From assembly GCF_000820025.1 (NCBI RefSeq), contig NZ_CDBI01000060.1, positions 20,437-76,335 of the forward strand: 55,899 nt of DNA, in the 5' to 3' direction. Position 1 is the stretch's first letter; every line of letters starts with the position of its first letter. Both the position numbers and the translations under genes were made by a program. This DNA is from Aeromonas popoffii (GTDB lineage: Bacteria; Pseudomonadota; Gammaproteobacteria; Enterobacterales; Aeromonadaceae). The notes below the pieces were generated by a model. That model saw only the letters and a program-made list of their open reading frames with translations. It had not been told where the DNA came from and ran no database searches. This document shows, one piece after another, positions 36,138 to 42,978 of the stretch.

Positions 36138-36679
36138 CATGGTCCTGGCTGCGAGATAGCATCGTAGGCTCGTTCACAGGCTAGTCCTGATACTCGAGCT
36201 CGGTCATACGCTGCTGCCAGCTCACCCGCTCTTTCATCAGCCCTGCTGAGCAGGTCGGCGAGCACCATGGCAGATTCTCTAGCTGACGGGCCTCCTTGGG
36301 CAGTACCGGGATAGCTGGCGCACTGACTTGCTCGGGCTGCCAAGCGGCGGGCTTGCTCGCGCAACCGGCCAGACTCAACGCCAGCAGCAGCGGCATCAGC
36401 TTGTGCCTGGGCGATTTCTTCTTGTGCATGCTCTCTCACCTCATCAATTTCAGCCTGCCGGCGATGCTCTTCTTCCCGGGCTTCCTGCTCAGCCTTGGCT
36501 CTGGCGGTGGCGAGCCTGGTAGCCTCTTCATCCCACTTCGCCTGCCAGGTCTTGCGCTCCCCCTCTTCCCCATCGGAATGGCCGGACTGGTAGAGCGCCA
36601 CCCCGCTGCCGGCCAATGCAGCTATCACCAGGGCGCCAGCCAGGAACGACAACGTTCTGCTTTGCGGGATCGTCACCAT
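36137..36679 (-). CDS. Rz-like inner-membrane spanin
   Basis: The i-spanin of 180 residues has one N-terminal membrane anchor (LSFLAGALVIAALAGSGVAL) and a long Glu/Ala/Arg periplasmic coiled coil. It is coupled to the endolysin by TGATG, with GGGGGAG before the ATG. The o-spanin gene lies entirely inside it in another frame. Spanins fuse inner and outer membranes in the last lysis step. Confidence 0.85.
   Translation of the reverse strand: MVTIPQSRTLSFLAGALVIAALAGSGVALYQSGHSDGEEGERKTWQAKWDEEATRLATARAKAEQEAREEEHRRQAEIDEVREHAQEEIAQAQADAAAAGVESGRLREQARRLAARASQCASYPGTAQGGPSARESAMVLADLLSRADERAGELAAAYDRARVSGLACERAYDAISQPGP
36181..36429 (-). CDS. Rz1-like outer-membrane spanin lipoprotein, nested in Rz
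   Basis: The 82-residue product has a basic start, a hydrophobic signal and the lipobox LAGC (LSLAGCAS), then a Pro-rich short mature part. It lies completely within the Rz-like gene in a different frame, as in lambda, where Rz1 is nested in Rz. Confidence 0.85.
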   Translation of the reverse strand: MHKKKSPRHKLMPLLLALSLAGCASKPAAWQPEQVSAPAIPVLPKEARQLENLPWCSPTCSAGLMKERVSWQQRMTELEYQD

Positions 36680-37170
36680 CACTCCCCCTTGCACTTGGCA
36701 TTGAGGCGCAGCCGGTCTTTCCACAGCCCAGGGCATACCCTATTCCCCGGCGCAGAGCAGTCTTGGTTACCAGCACGCTTGAACAACAGGATTGCCTCAC
36801 ACGCCCCGGGATAATCGCCAACGTTCAGGCGCTTCACGATGGTTGAGCGGCAGAAGGCCCCTGGGCCAATGTTGTGGGAGAGCTCGACATAGGCGTCGAA
36901 CTCATACTGATGGAGGGGAGCCCGAATACAGGCCTTGAGGGAATCCTCGAACACCCGCACCTCCCGCAGGCTTCGGTTCACCGCAGCGACAGGGGTGATG
37001 GTATCGCCCATCCTGACCCCTTCTGTGCTCCCAAACCCGATGGTGGGAAGCTTGGTGCCGTGTACCGGGTCGGGGTAAGCCACTGGGCCATACCCCTCCC
37101 GATTCAGGATCCCCACAAAGCCGGCTGCGCTCAGCGTGAGAGCAGCGATTGCGATGCGGACCTTGCTCAC
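36679..37170 (-). CDS. SAR endolysin, GH24 lysozyme
   Basis: The 163-residue muramidase starts at a GTG that overlaps the holin stop (TAGTG), with GGAGG upstream. The weakly hydrophobic N-terminus (IAIAALTLSAAGFVGIL) is a signal-anchor-release segment, so the enzyme is exported by Sec and released on membrane depolarisation. The GH24 catalytic triad is visible as Glu25, Asp34 and Thr43 (REGYGPVAYPDP, PTIGFG). Confidence 0.9.
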   Translation of the reverse strand: MSKVRIAIAALTLSAAGFVGILNREGYGPVAYPDPVHGTKLPTIGFGSTEGVRMGDTITPVAAVNRSLREVRVFEDSLKACIRAPLHQYEFDAYVELSHNIGPGAFCRSTIVKRLNVGDYPGACEAILLFKRAGNQDCSAPGNRVCPGLWKDRLRLNAKCKGE

Positions 37171-37379
37171 TATGCACCTCCCTGCTGGCGACGCGGCTTG
37201 ATGATATTCGACCAGATGAACCAGCCCATCTGGACCGCGATCCACGTCAACGTGGCCGCGAGCACCCAATCATTGAGCGAGTACCCGGCCAGCGTCATGC
37301 CGGACACAACGACAGGCGGTGCAGTCTTGGCTACCCCTGCAGCAGCGGCAGCCGTCGCGAACCCTTCCTCTTTGGCCAT
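37170..37379 (-). CDS. holin or pinholin
   Basis: The 69-residue protein has a Gly/Ala-rich first hydrophobic stretch (residues 8-30) and a strong second one (VLAATLTWIAVQMGWFIW), then a basic tail (KPRRQQGGA). GGAGGGCGC precedes the ATG at 37379. It directly precedes a SAR endolysin, so it may act as a pinholin. It is the first gene of the late lysis block. Confidence 0.82.
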   Translation of the reverse strand: MAKEEGFATAAAAAGVAKTAPPVVVSGMTLAGYSLNDWVLAATLTWIAVQMGWFIWSNIIKPRRQQGGA

Positions 37380-37401
37380 GCGCCCTCCCTCCAGAAACGA
37401 C

Positions 37402-37422
37402 AAAGCCCGCACGAGGCGGGCC
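37402..37422 (-). terminator. terminator before the holin gene
   Basis: GGCCCGCC / GCGGGCTTT-type stem with a TTGTCG tail on the minus strand, between promoter copy A and the holin. It would stop basal late transcription. Confidence 0.65.
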
Positions 37423-37429
37423 AGAAATG

Positions 37430-37499
37430 AAAAAGGCCAGGGTCACGGGGACTCTGGCCATCTTTGAGAGATACTAACGCTGACGGCTGAAGAACACAA
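37430..37499 (-). promoter_or_regulatory. promoter-hairpin repeat, copy A (candidate late promoter)
   Basis: On the minus strand TTGTGT (37494-37499), a 17-base spacer with CAGCGT, and TAGTAT (37471-37476) make a good sigma-70 promoter. About 11 bases past the -10, GGCCAGAGTC / GACCCTGGCC (37435-37459) forms a hairpin with TTTTT. It lies upstream of the holin and all late genes, so it is the best candidate for the Q-controlled late promoter. Confidence 0.72.
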
Positions 37500-37524
37500 C
37501 TCAGCAGCCTAGTGAGCTAGGGCC

Positions 37525-38265
37525 TTACAGATAATCCTCTATCTTGATCAGTGTCAGGTCAGGCCGTAACAAGCCCCCCATTGCTACTTTGGCGATCGCT
37601 TGATAACGGTTAACTGAGTTCGTTTTATGCACAGCTTCCTGAATGTGATAATTCACAGTTCGAGCAGTGATTGACAGTATTTCCCCCATCTCCTCCGCTG
37701 TTTTACCCTCACTAGCCCAGAACAAACATTCCAATTCGCGGGAACTTAATGCAGGGTTATTCTTGGTTGAGCTGACAACTCGGACCCCAGCATTAAATAT
37801 GTAGTCCGTAACCCACCTTAATGTCGGCGCTTTTGCCTTTATATCTAGACCATCCTCTTCGGTGATGAAAGATAAGATACCTGACTCCCCGCAAGCACCT
37901 CGAAAAGGGAAAGAAATGCCATCATGCAAACCACATTCCCTAGCCTCATCCATCAGCGCCAGAGCGCCCTCTGGCAACATCGGTTCAAGAGGAATTTCCT
38001 GCCAGTAAATAGGTAACAGGCTTTGCATTGAGAGATAAATCACAGGATCTCGTGGCAGCATACCTTCTTGACCATAGCGCTCTACCCAAGATTCACTGCA
38101 ATGTGAAAAAATGATTGCTTTAGGACGAGTTAAGCTTTGGGGGACTATCAAAGCAAAACGATACTGGCTGAACCCCATCGCACTAGAAAAGGCCATAAGT
38201 GCGCGGTTAAACCCTACCTCGGTTTTGGTTTGGTTAAATGTTTCTATAAAACTTGTAACGTCCAC
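37525..38265 (-). CDS. phage-encoded LuxR-type quorum-sensing receptor
   Basis: The 246-residue protein starts at GTG 38265, six bases after AAGGAG. It has an autoinducer-binding domain (1-160) and a GerE helix-turn-helix domain (170-230). The lactone-pocket residues of the TraR/LuxR family are all present (Trp60, Tyr64, Asp73, Pro74, Trp88), as are Glu177, Leu181 and Gly187 of the DNA-binding domain. It should therefore bind an acyl-homoserine lactone. No LuxI synthase is in the window, so it is a solo that would read host signals. LuxR-type receptors responding to host lactones have been described from Aeromonas phages. Confidence 0.92.
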   Translation of the reverse strand: MDVTSFIETFNQTKTEVGFNRALMAFSSAMGFSQYRFALIVPQSLTRPKAIIFSHCSESWVERYGQEGMLPRDPVIYLSMQSLLPIYWQEIPLEPMLPEGALALMDEARECGLHDGISFPFRGACGESGILSFITEEDGLDIKAKAPTLRWVTDYIFNAGVRVVSSTKNNPALSSRELECLFWASEGKTAEEMGEILSITARTVNYHIQEAVHKTNSVNRYQAIAKVAMGGLLRPDLTLIKIEDYL

Positions 38266-38372
38266 ATAGACTCCTTTCCTTGAACTTGAGCCCATAGTAG
38301 CAAAGACAACACAATTAATCGCCCCGATTAATGACATCATCTCAGTCTGAGCTTGCTACAACCCGAACGTTA

Positions 38373-38465
38373 ATGATTAAGGGGTCAAATATAGGTGTAA
38401 CTAACGTACTACGCTTGTTATGTGTACAACACACATCCAGCTGTAAATGCGTATCTCTTTCTTAA
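38373..38465 (+). CDS. possible 30-residue peptide opposite luxR
   Basis: A short plus-strand frame (MIKGSNIGVTN at its start, three Cys near the end) stops one base before a plus-strand terminator. It has no convincing ribosome site. It may be a small peptide, or the transcript may be a small RNA. Confidence 0.2.
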   Translation: MIKGSNIGVTNVLRLLCVQHTSSCKCVSLS

Positions 38466-38489
38466 CGGGCCCTTGTGGCCCGCATTTTT
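38466..38489 (+). terminator. plus-strand terminator
   Basis: CGGGCC / GGCCCG with a five-base loop runs into CATTTTTA on the plus strand only. It implies a short plus-strand transcript divergent from luxR. Confidence 0.65.
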
Positions 38490-38549
38490 ATGCAGGTGCC
38501 GTAACATGAACTGTGGATATAGTAATTTGATCCAAACAAGGCTGCTAAG

Positions 38550-38957
38550 CTAGATCGCATAACTCTCGAGCAACTCGCCAGCCTCAATCGCTAGTACAAG
38601 CACTTTGGGCATACGTCCTTGGCCAGTCCATGTTTTCTCAACACCATCTTCGGTATACTTGTACTTGGGTGGACGGGGAGCGCGCTTGCTTTTCGCAGTA
38701 GATCCTTTAGCAACCTTACTTTCTGTACCCAGCAACTCACTCGGATTAATACCAGCCTCCTGCAGCATGGCTTGGAATTCAGCTAGCTTGGCTTGGCGCT
38801 CTTCCTGCTCTTGCATGACCTTCAATTCTGCTTCTTCACGATCTTGGAAGAGCGCATCAAGCTTTTCTTTAACCTCTGTCAGTTGCTCAAAGGTCAGCTC
38901 ACGTAAGACGGCACGCAGACTACGTTGGTTCACAAGAACTTTGATGAACTCGCTCAT
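38550..38957 (-). CDS. H-NS family nucleoid protein, phage copy
   Basis: The 135-residue protein has an N-terminal dimerisation coiled coil (about residues 20-70), a linker, and the H-NS DNA-binding core with TWTGQGRMP at 109-117. In H-NS the QGR loop binds AT-rich minor groove. It would bind AT-rich DNA and could silence the AT-rich morons, or form mixed complexes with host H-NS and relieve silencing. It is preceded by an overlapping small gene and lies just upstream of luxR. Confidence 0.88.
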   Translation of the reverse strand: MSEFIKVLVNQRSLRAVLRELTFEQLTEVKEKLDALFQDREEAELKVMQEQEERQAKLAEFQAMLQEAGINPSELLGTESKVAKGSTAKSKRAPRPPKYKYTEDGVEKTWTGQGRMPKVLVLAIEAGELLESYAI

Positions 38958-39189
38958 TTTTCCTCTCCGGGTTATTTATTTTATTGTTTACGTAATTTTG
39001 AATCTTCCGCAACCCCACATCATTGAGCCCTAGCTCTTCAGTGAGATTTACAAGCGCAATGATTGCATCAGCCAAGGAGGAATATACCGGACCAATCCGA
39101 GCTCCATCAACCAGTACAATATACCCTAATTTTCCCTTGCCATCATTTGATTCGATAGTAACTATGCCAATAGACCTAACTTTCCTCAT
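38920..39189 (-). CDS. small protein overlapping the H-NS-like gene
   Basis: The 89-residue product (VRSIGIVTIESNDGKGKLGY, IGPVYSSLADAIIALVNLTEE) starts after a strong GGAGG site four bases before the ATG. Its last 38 bases overlap the start of the H-NS-like gene in another frame, so the two are probably co-translated. It is not recognised. Confidence 0.65.
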   Translation of the reverse strand: MRKVRSIGIVTIESNDGKGKLGYIVLVDGARIGPVYSSLADAIIALVNLTEELGLNDVGLRKIQNYVNNKINNPERKNERVHQSSCEPT

Positions 39190-39385
39190 AATACCTCCAG
39201 ATTAATTATTGCTGCACAAGCGCTGCGTCTTACTACAATGCATTGTGATACCAATGCTGTCAACGCACTTGAATTAATTTAAAAAAATTATTACATCGAT
39301 TTTTTTAAATACTATAAAATACTGATAAGTGTAGGGAGATTCTAGCCTTTTAAATAAACCTTCCATTATTAAAATATTAGACTCA

Positions 39386-39580
39386 CTACTTGGCCTTCCG
39401 GTACCGCTCCACCTGCTGCAGGAAGTAAGCCTGCATCTCCCCCTTATAGTTCCCAGCTTCACTCTCGGCTGGCACCTTGATCTCGGGGTTCCTTTCCTTC
39501 CATACCGCATAGGCGGCGGCCTTCTCGACCTCAACTCTCTCCTGCTGCTCTTTCGGCAGGGAACACAGATTGAATGACAT
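39386..39580 (-). CDS. small phage protein, charged and helical
   Basis: The 64-residue product (SLPKEQQERVEVEKAAAYAV start) has an AAGGAG site in front of the ATG. It is rich in Glu and Lys and is probably helical. No function is known. A competing longer frame in another phase was rejected for lack of a ribosome site. Confidence 0.65.
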   Translation of the reverse strand: MSFNLCSLPKEQQERVEVEKAAAYAVWKERNPEIKVPAESEAGNYKGEMQAYFLQQVERYRKAK

Positions 39581-39648
39581 TGGCGACTCCTTGCAGGCGA
39601 AATGGGCAAATCAGACCTGAACCGACATTCCCCATGAAAATAATATGG

Positions 39649-39807
39649 CTACTTCGCTGACGTCTTCGCCTCCCAGCGATTAAACATTCCGTTCAAAACG
39701 ATGGTCATGCCCAGGGTGATCAAAAATCCAACAACACCCCATAGAACAGAACCGACAGCCATGAAGGCAATCATCAGCAAAGCCACCACAATTTTCAGCA
39801 AGATCAT
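39649..39807 (-). CDS. small membrane protein, 52 residues
   Basis: Reading the minus strand gives an ATG with AAGGA five bases upstream and a hydrophobic protein. One membrane helix covers about residues 5-20, a second about 22-38, then a short charged tail (NRWEAKTSAK) and TAG. It lies between two other small phage genes. It could be a small toxin, exclusion protein or holin-like protein, but there is no direct evidence. Confidence 0.6.
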   Translation of the reverse strand: MILLKIVVALLMIAFMAVGSVLWGVVGFLITLGMTIVLNGMFNRWEAKTSAK

Positions 39808-39960
39808 GTTTTTCCTTACTTATACATCAGAGTTGCACTATTTAAACACCATTTGGAACCCTGTTGCAAAGCTGCAGTGTGAGACTGTGACGCTACCTGC
39901 AAGAGCAACATATCAGGAGCCAATCGCCCCACGGTGATCTTCACGACCGGCAAAGCTATA

Positions 39961-39976
39961 CTGTATTTATATACAG
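39961..39976 (+). promoter_or_regulatory. LexA (SOS) box of umuDC
   Basis: CTGTATTTATATACAG is an almost perfect SOS box, 20 bases upstream of umuD. Confidence 0.92.
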
Positions 39977-39995
39977 CACAACAGAGCCACCCATC

Positions 39996-40418
39996 ATGCT
40001 TGCAGTTCCCGATTTCAACGCCCCGACATTGGAAATCCCCTTGTTCCTCTCCCCTGCGGCGTGCGGCTTCCCATCCCCCGCCCAGGACTACGTCGAACAG
40101 ACCATCGACCTGAACCAACTCTGCATTGCCCACCCAGCCGCGACCTATTACGTGCGGGCTGCTGGGGATAGCATGGTGGATCACGGGATCCGCGATGGTG
40201 ACATGCTGGTTGTAGACCGCAGCAGCAAGCCAGTTCATGGCAGCGTGGTCGTGGCAGCCGTTGATGGCGAGTTCACGGTGAAGCAACTCCAGCTCAGCCC
40301 GTCGGTCTGCCTCCTACCGGGAAACCCGGCCTATCGCCCTATTCACTTCTGTGATGGGCAGAACCTGGAGATTTTCGGCGTGGTTACCTTCGTCATCCAC
40401 AGAATGCCAGCCCCATGA
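39996..40418 (+). CDS. umuD: UmuD, self-cleaving subunit of DNA polymerase V
   Basis: The 140-residue protein has the RecA-stimulated cleavage site Cys23-Gly24 (AACGFPSPA). Catalytic Ser59 (GDSM) and Lys96 (FTVKQL) complete the LexA/UmuD peptidase dyad. Cleaved UmuD' joins UmuC for translesion synthesis. The SOS box upstream shows damage control, and the stop overlaps the umuC start (ATGA). In this prophage it runs opposite to most phage genes. Confidence 0.95.
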   Translation: MLAVPDFNAPTLEIPLFLSPAACGFPSPAQDYVEQTIDLNQLCIAHPAATYYVRAAGDSMVDHGIRDGDMLVVDRSSKPVHGSVVVAAVDGEFTVKQLQLSPSVCLLPGNPAYRPIHFCDGQNLEIFGVVTFVIHRMPAP

Positions 40419-41695
40419 ACAAAAGCTGCGCTGTGGCGCTGGTCGATGTGAACAACTTCTACGCCAGTTGCGAGCGGCTGTTTCGTCCTGATTTGAAGGG
40501 GTGGCCCATCGTGGTGCTCTCCAACAATGATGGCTGCGTGGTGGCCCGTTCAGCTGAGGCAAAGGCGCTCGGCGTCAAGATGGGGGTGCCGTACTTCCAG
40601 ATCCGCCAGTTCTTCGAGGCCATGGGCGGGATCTGGTTCTCCAGCAACTACACCCTCTACGGCGACATGTCGCAGAGGGTGATGACGATTCTGGAGGGGA
40701 TGGCACCAGCGGTGGAGGTCTACAGCATCGACGAAGCGTTCATCGAGCTGAGCGAGAGCTGGGCTGGCGACCTGGTGGAGTATGGCCGCCAAGTTCGCGA
40801 GCGGGTGCAGCAGTGGACTGGGCTTGTGGTGGGTGTCGGTATTGGCCCAACCAAGACCCTGGCCAAGCTCGCCAACTACGCAGCCAAGAAATGGCCCGCC
40901 ACTGGCGGTGTGGTAGATCTGCGTGACGAGGGACGGCGCACCAAGCTGATGGCCATTACCCCAGTGGATGAGATATGGGGCATCGGCCGGCGACTGTCGG
41001 CAAAACTCAACGAGCAGGGCATCAAGACTGTTGCCGAGCTGGTTGCAGCAGATCCCAAGAGCCTACGGCGCCAGTACGGGGTCGTCGTTGAGCGAACGGT
41101 GCAGGAGCTGCGGGGGATCCCCTGCGCCGAGCTGGAGCAAGAGGCCCAGGCCAAGCAGCAGATCATCTGCTCCCGCTCCTTTGGCGAGCGGATCACCACC
41201 ATGGAGCCCATGCATCAAGCCCTGGCCGGCTACATGGAGCGAGCCGCCGAAAAGCTCAGGGCTGAGGGAATGTGCTGCCGCCATGTGACCCTATTCATCC
41301 GCACCAGCCCGTTCAGTAACAAGGCTCCCTATTACGGCAACCAGATCAGCACCAAGCTGGCGGTTCCCACCAATGACACCCGAGCCCTGCTATCTCTGAT
41401 CGCCCCCCTTCTATCTCGGATCTGGGTTGAAGATCAGCACTACCAGAAAGGCGGTGTCATGCTTTCCGACTTCACCCCTACCGGCATCCAGCAGGGGGAC
41501 CTATTCATCAACGAACAGCAGGATCCCCGAAGCGATGCTCTCATGCAGGTGATCGACAGGATTAATCAGGGGCGAATGGGGAAGGTCTACTTTGCCGCAA
41601 GAGGCCGTGACAACAGGGAGTGGATGATGAAGCGGGAGCAACTCAGCCCACGCTACACAACGAGCATCAGCGAGCTCCCCGCGGCGAAGGCATAA
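40415..41695 (+). CDS. umuC: UmuC, Y-family DNA polymerase V catalytic subunit
   Basis: The 426-residue protein has the Y-family metal ligands in [12 protein letters not shown] (Asp11) and SIDEAFIEL (near residue 105), and ends with the usual C-terminal UmuC domain. It is coupled to umuD by a four-base overlap. It performs error-prone bypass synthesis, which may aid phage or host survival during SOS. Its 3' end overlaps a convergent minus-strand gene by 29 bases. Confidence 0.95.
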   Translation: MNKSCAVALVDVNNFYASCERLFRPDLKGWPIVVLSNNDGCVVARSAEAKALGVKMGVPYFQIRQFFEAMGGIWFSSNYTLYGDMSQRVMTILEGMAPAVEVYSIDEAFIELSESWAGDLVEYGRQVRERVQQWTGLVVGVGIGPTKTLAKLANYAAKKWPATGGVVDLRDEGRRTKLMAITPVDEIWGIGRRLSAKLNEQGIKTVAELVAADPKSLRRQYGVVVERTVQELRGIPCAELEQEAQAKQQIICSRSFGERITTMEPMHQALAGYMERAAEKLRAEGMCCRHVTLFIRTSPFSNKAPYYGNQISTKLAVPTNDTRALLSLIAPLLSRIWVEDQHYQKGGVMLSDFTPTGIQQGDLFINEQQDPRSDALMQVIDRINQGRMGKVYFAARGRDNREWMMKREQLSPRYTTSISELPAAKA

Positions 41696-42023
41696 TCTTA
41701 ACCAACCTGGCCAGCTGCTGCTGGACTGGCTCCCACTTAGGGTCAGAGGGCACCTTTACTGCTCTCGGCGGAGGCTCTGGATGGATGGCTATCACCTTGA
41801 TGAAAACCCGACGGGGGCTTCGCTTCCCAGGCTCACGCTTGCAGCTCCTTGTCTCTGCAACTGTCTCCACGTAGCTAAGACGACGCAGGTAGACCAACAC
41901 GTCGCCAGCTACCGCGTCCGACACCCCAATCAGACCGGAGATTGAATGCAGATCGAAGAAGTCGCCATGAAGTAATCCCCACCCCGCCACCATCAAGGCA
42001 TGCCCCTTGAGTCTGCTGCCCAT
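41667..42023 (-). CDS. phage protein, possible winged-helix
   Basis: The 118-residue protein has a strong GGAGGG site before the ATG. Residues 25-55 ([23 protein letters not shown]) look like a winged-helix recognition part, and the C-terminal half is basic. It is convergent with umuC and overlaps its last 29 bases. Its family is unknown; a small DNA-binding regulator is possible. Confidence 0.6.
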   Translation of the reverse strand: MGSRLKGHALMVAGWGLLHGDFFDLHSISGLIGVSDAVAGDVLVYLRRLSYVETVAETRSCKREPGKRSPRRVFIKVIAIHPEPPPRAVKVPSDPKWEPVQQQLARLVKIMPSPRGAR

Positions 42024-42472
42024 TGAGTCCCTCCATTGCCCACAACTTTCAATCTAGTCGGTGTGTAGTAGCCCTGCACACCCGGAGTAACTCGCTTTAT
42101 GAATTGCGTAACAGCAATCTGTATGGGTAGCAGAAAATGATTTTGGTGATGCAATAGAGGAAGTGCACACCGTAGAAGAAAGCAGAATGAGGACATGCCT
42201 ACGAATCGTGACTTGCAGGCAGCGTGATGATGGCAGCTTTACTTGACCTAAGAGGAGTTCGCTGGACAAATACTGCTCAAACAGACTCAGGAACGGCCCA
42301 AAAAGCTCTGATGAGTTTGGCGTTGCTAACTGTTTACTGGTAGCTTCGAGCAATCAATTCAGTATGCCCTTTCCTAGTTGATAATCATGCCTTGTCCCTG
42401 CTGACGAATGATCGGAAAATGCAGCGATTGACCATAAGGCACCAACCACACCAAACAGCGAGCGAGGTGAAT
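42024..42472. other. non-coding stretch
   Basis: About 450 bases without a convincing gene. A minus-strand frame at 42054-42353 has no ribosome site and an unnatural composition. The stretch may carry the promoter of the plus-strand small genes that follow. Confidence 0.4.
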
Positions 42473-42622
42473 ATGAATTTAGACAAAAGACTTTATCAAC
42501 CGCCGAATAGGGAGACACTATATGGCGCCACCAAGACGTCCGAAGGGGCGGAAAGACTCGGCACGTGCCGAAAAGACAAAGACCCCACAGCTTGCAACTG
42601 CAGGGTCTTCGAAGCTAGCTGA
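42473..42622 (+). CDS. possible 49-residue peptide overlapping the next gene
   Basis: A frame starting MNLDKRLYQPPNRETLYGA has GAGG seven bases upstream and overlaps the 77-residue frame out of phase. It could be a leader that couples translation of the next gene, or chance. Confidence 0.3.
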   Translation: MNLDKRLYQPPNRETLYGATKTSEGAERLGTCRKDKDPTACNCRVFEAS

Positions 42623-42755
42623 TAAGCTACTTGCAATAGCTCACTCAGCTGAATCGCTCCTCAAGCTAGCCAACGCGTTCGTCCAACTTGTCAGGCTTGC
42701 TTTAAATGCTTATAAGCATCTAGAGGATATAATTACCAAAATCCAAGGGCCTTAG
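42522..42755 (+). CDS. small basic/amphipathic protein, 77 residues
   Basis: The protein has a Lys/Arg/Pro-rich start (PPRRPKGRKDSARAEKTKT) and an amphipathic hydrophobic C-terminal helix (SLLKLANAFVQLVRLALNAY). AGGGAG lies seven bases before the ATG, and an intrinsic terminator overlaps its end, so it is a self-contained unit. It runs against the surrounding minus-strand phage genes. Toxin, membrane-active peptide or DNA-binding protein are all possible. Confidence 0.55.
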   Translation: MAPPRRPKGRKDSARAEKTKTPQLATAGSSKLADKLLAIAHSAESLLKLANAFVQLVRLALNAYKHLEDIITKIQGP

Positions 42756-42770
42756 GGCCCTTTTTTGCAC
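42747..42770 (+). terminator. terminator of the small plus-strand unit
   Basis: AAGGGCC pairs with GGCCCTT across TTAG and TTTTTT follows. Confidence 0.88.
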
Positions 42771-42778
42771 CTTTCACT

Positions 42779-42805
42779 CACGATTCGTGAGTAAATGGTT
42801 TACTC
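42779..42805. promoter_or_regulatory. adjacent palindromes (operator candidates)
   Basis: CACGA / TCGTG (42779-42789) and GAGTAAA / TTTACTC (42789-42805) share a base and sit between the small plus-strand gene and the Q-like gene. They could be repressor operators. No repressor gene is visible nearby. Confidence 0.4.
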
Positions 42806-42978
42806 GGAATCATGGCCAATGATGGCTTGGTCGTCAATATAAATATATCACAATTTGTGCTATTTTAACGTTCAAAAAAGCACATAAAGACAATGCATTC
42901 AATCATTTAAGTCACACTCCATTGCTATGAAATTTTGTTTTTAGCAGAGAGCCATTTTGCATGGTGTATGATGATTTC

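Larger units (their letters stand above)
38266..38549. promoter_or_regulatory. dyad-rich regulatory region between luxR and the H-NS-like gene
   Basis: The region holds several perfect dyads. ATTAATCG / CGATTAAT with a 3-base centre lies at 38314-38332, about 49 bases upstream of luxR. CTCAG / CTGAG is at 38341-38351, TTAAT / ATTAA at 38370-38380 and ATGTGT / ACACAT at 38420-38436. No canonical CTG-N10-CAG lux box was found by eye. The first dyad is the best candidate site for LuxR or another repressor. Confidence 0.5.

Noticed and set aside
42054..42353. 99-codon minus-strand frame
   Set aside because: No ribosome site, Ser/Leu/Cys-rich random-looking composition.
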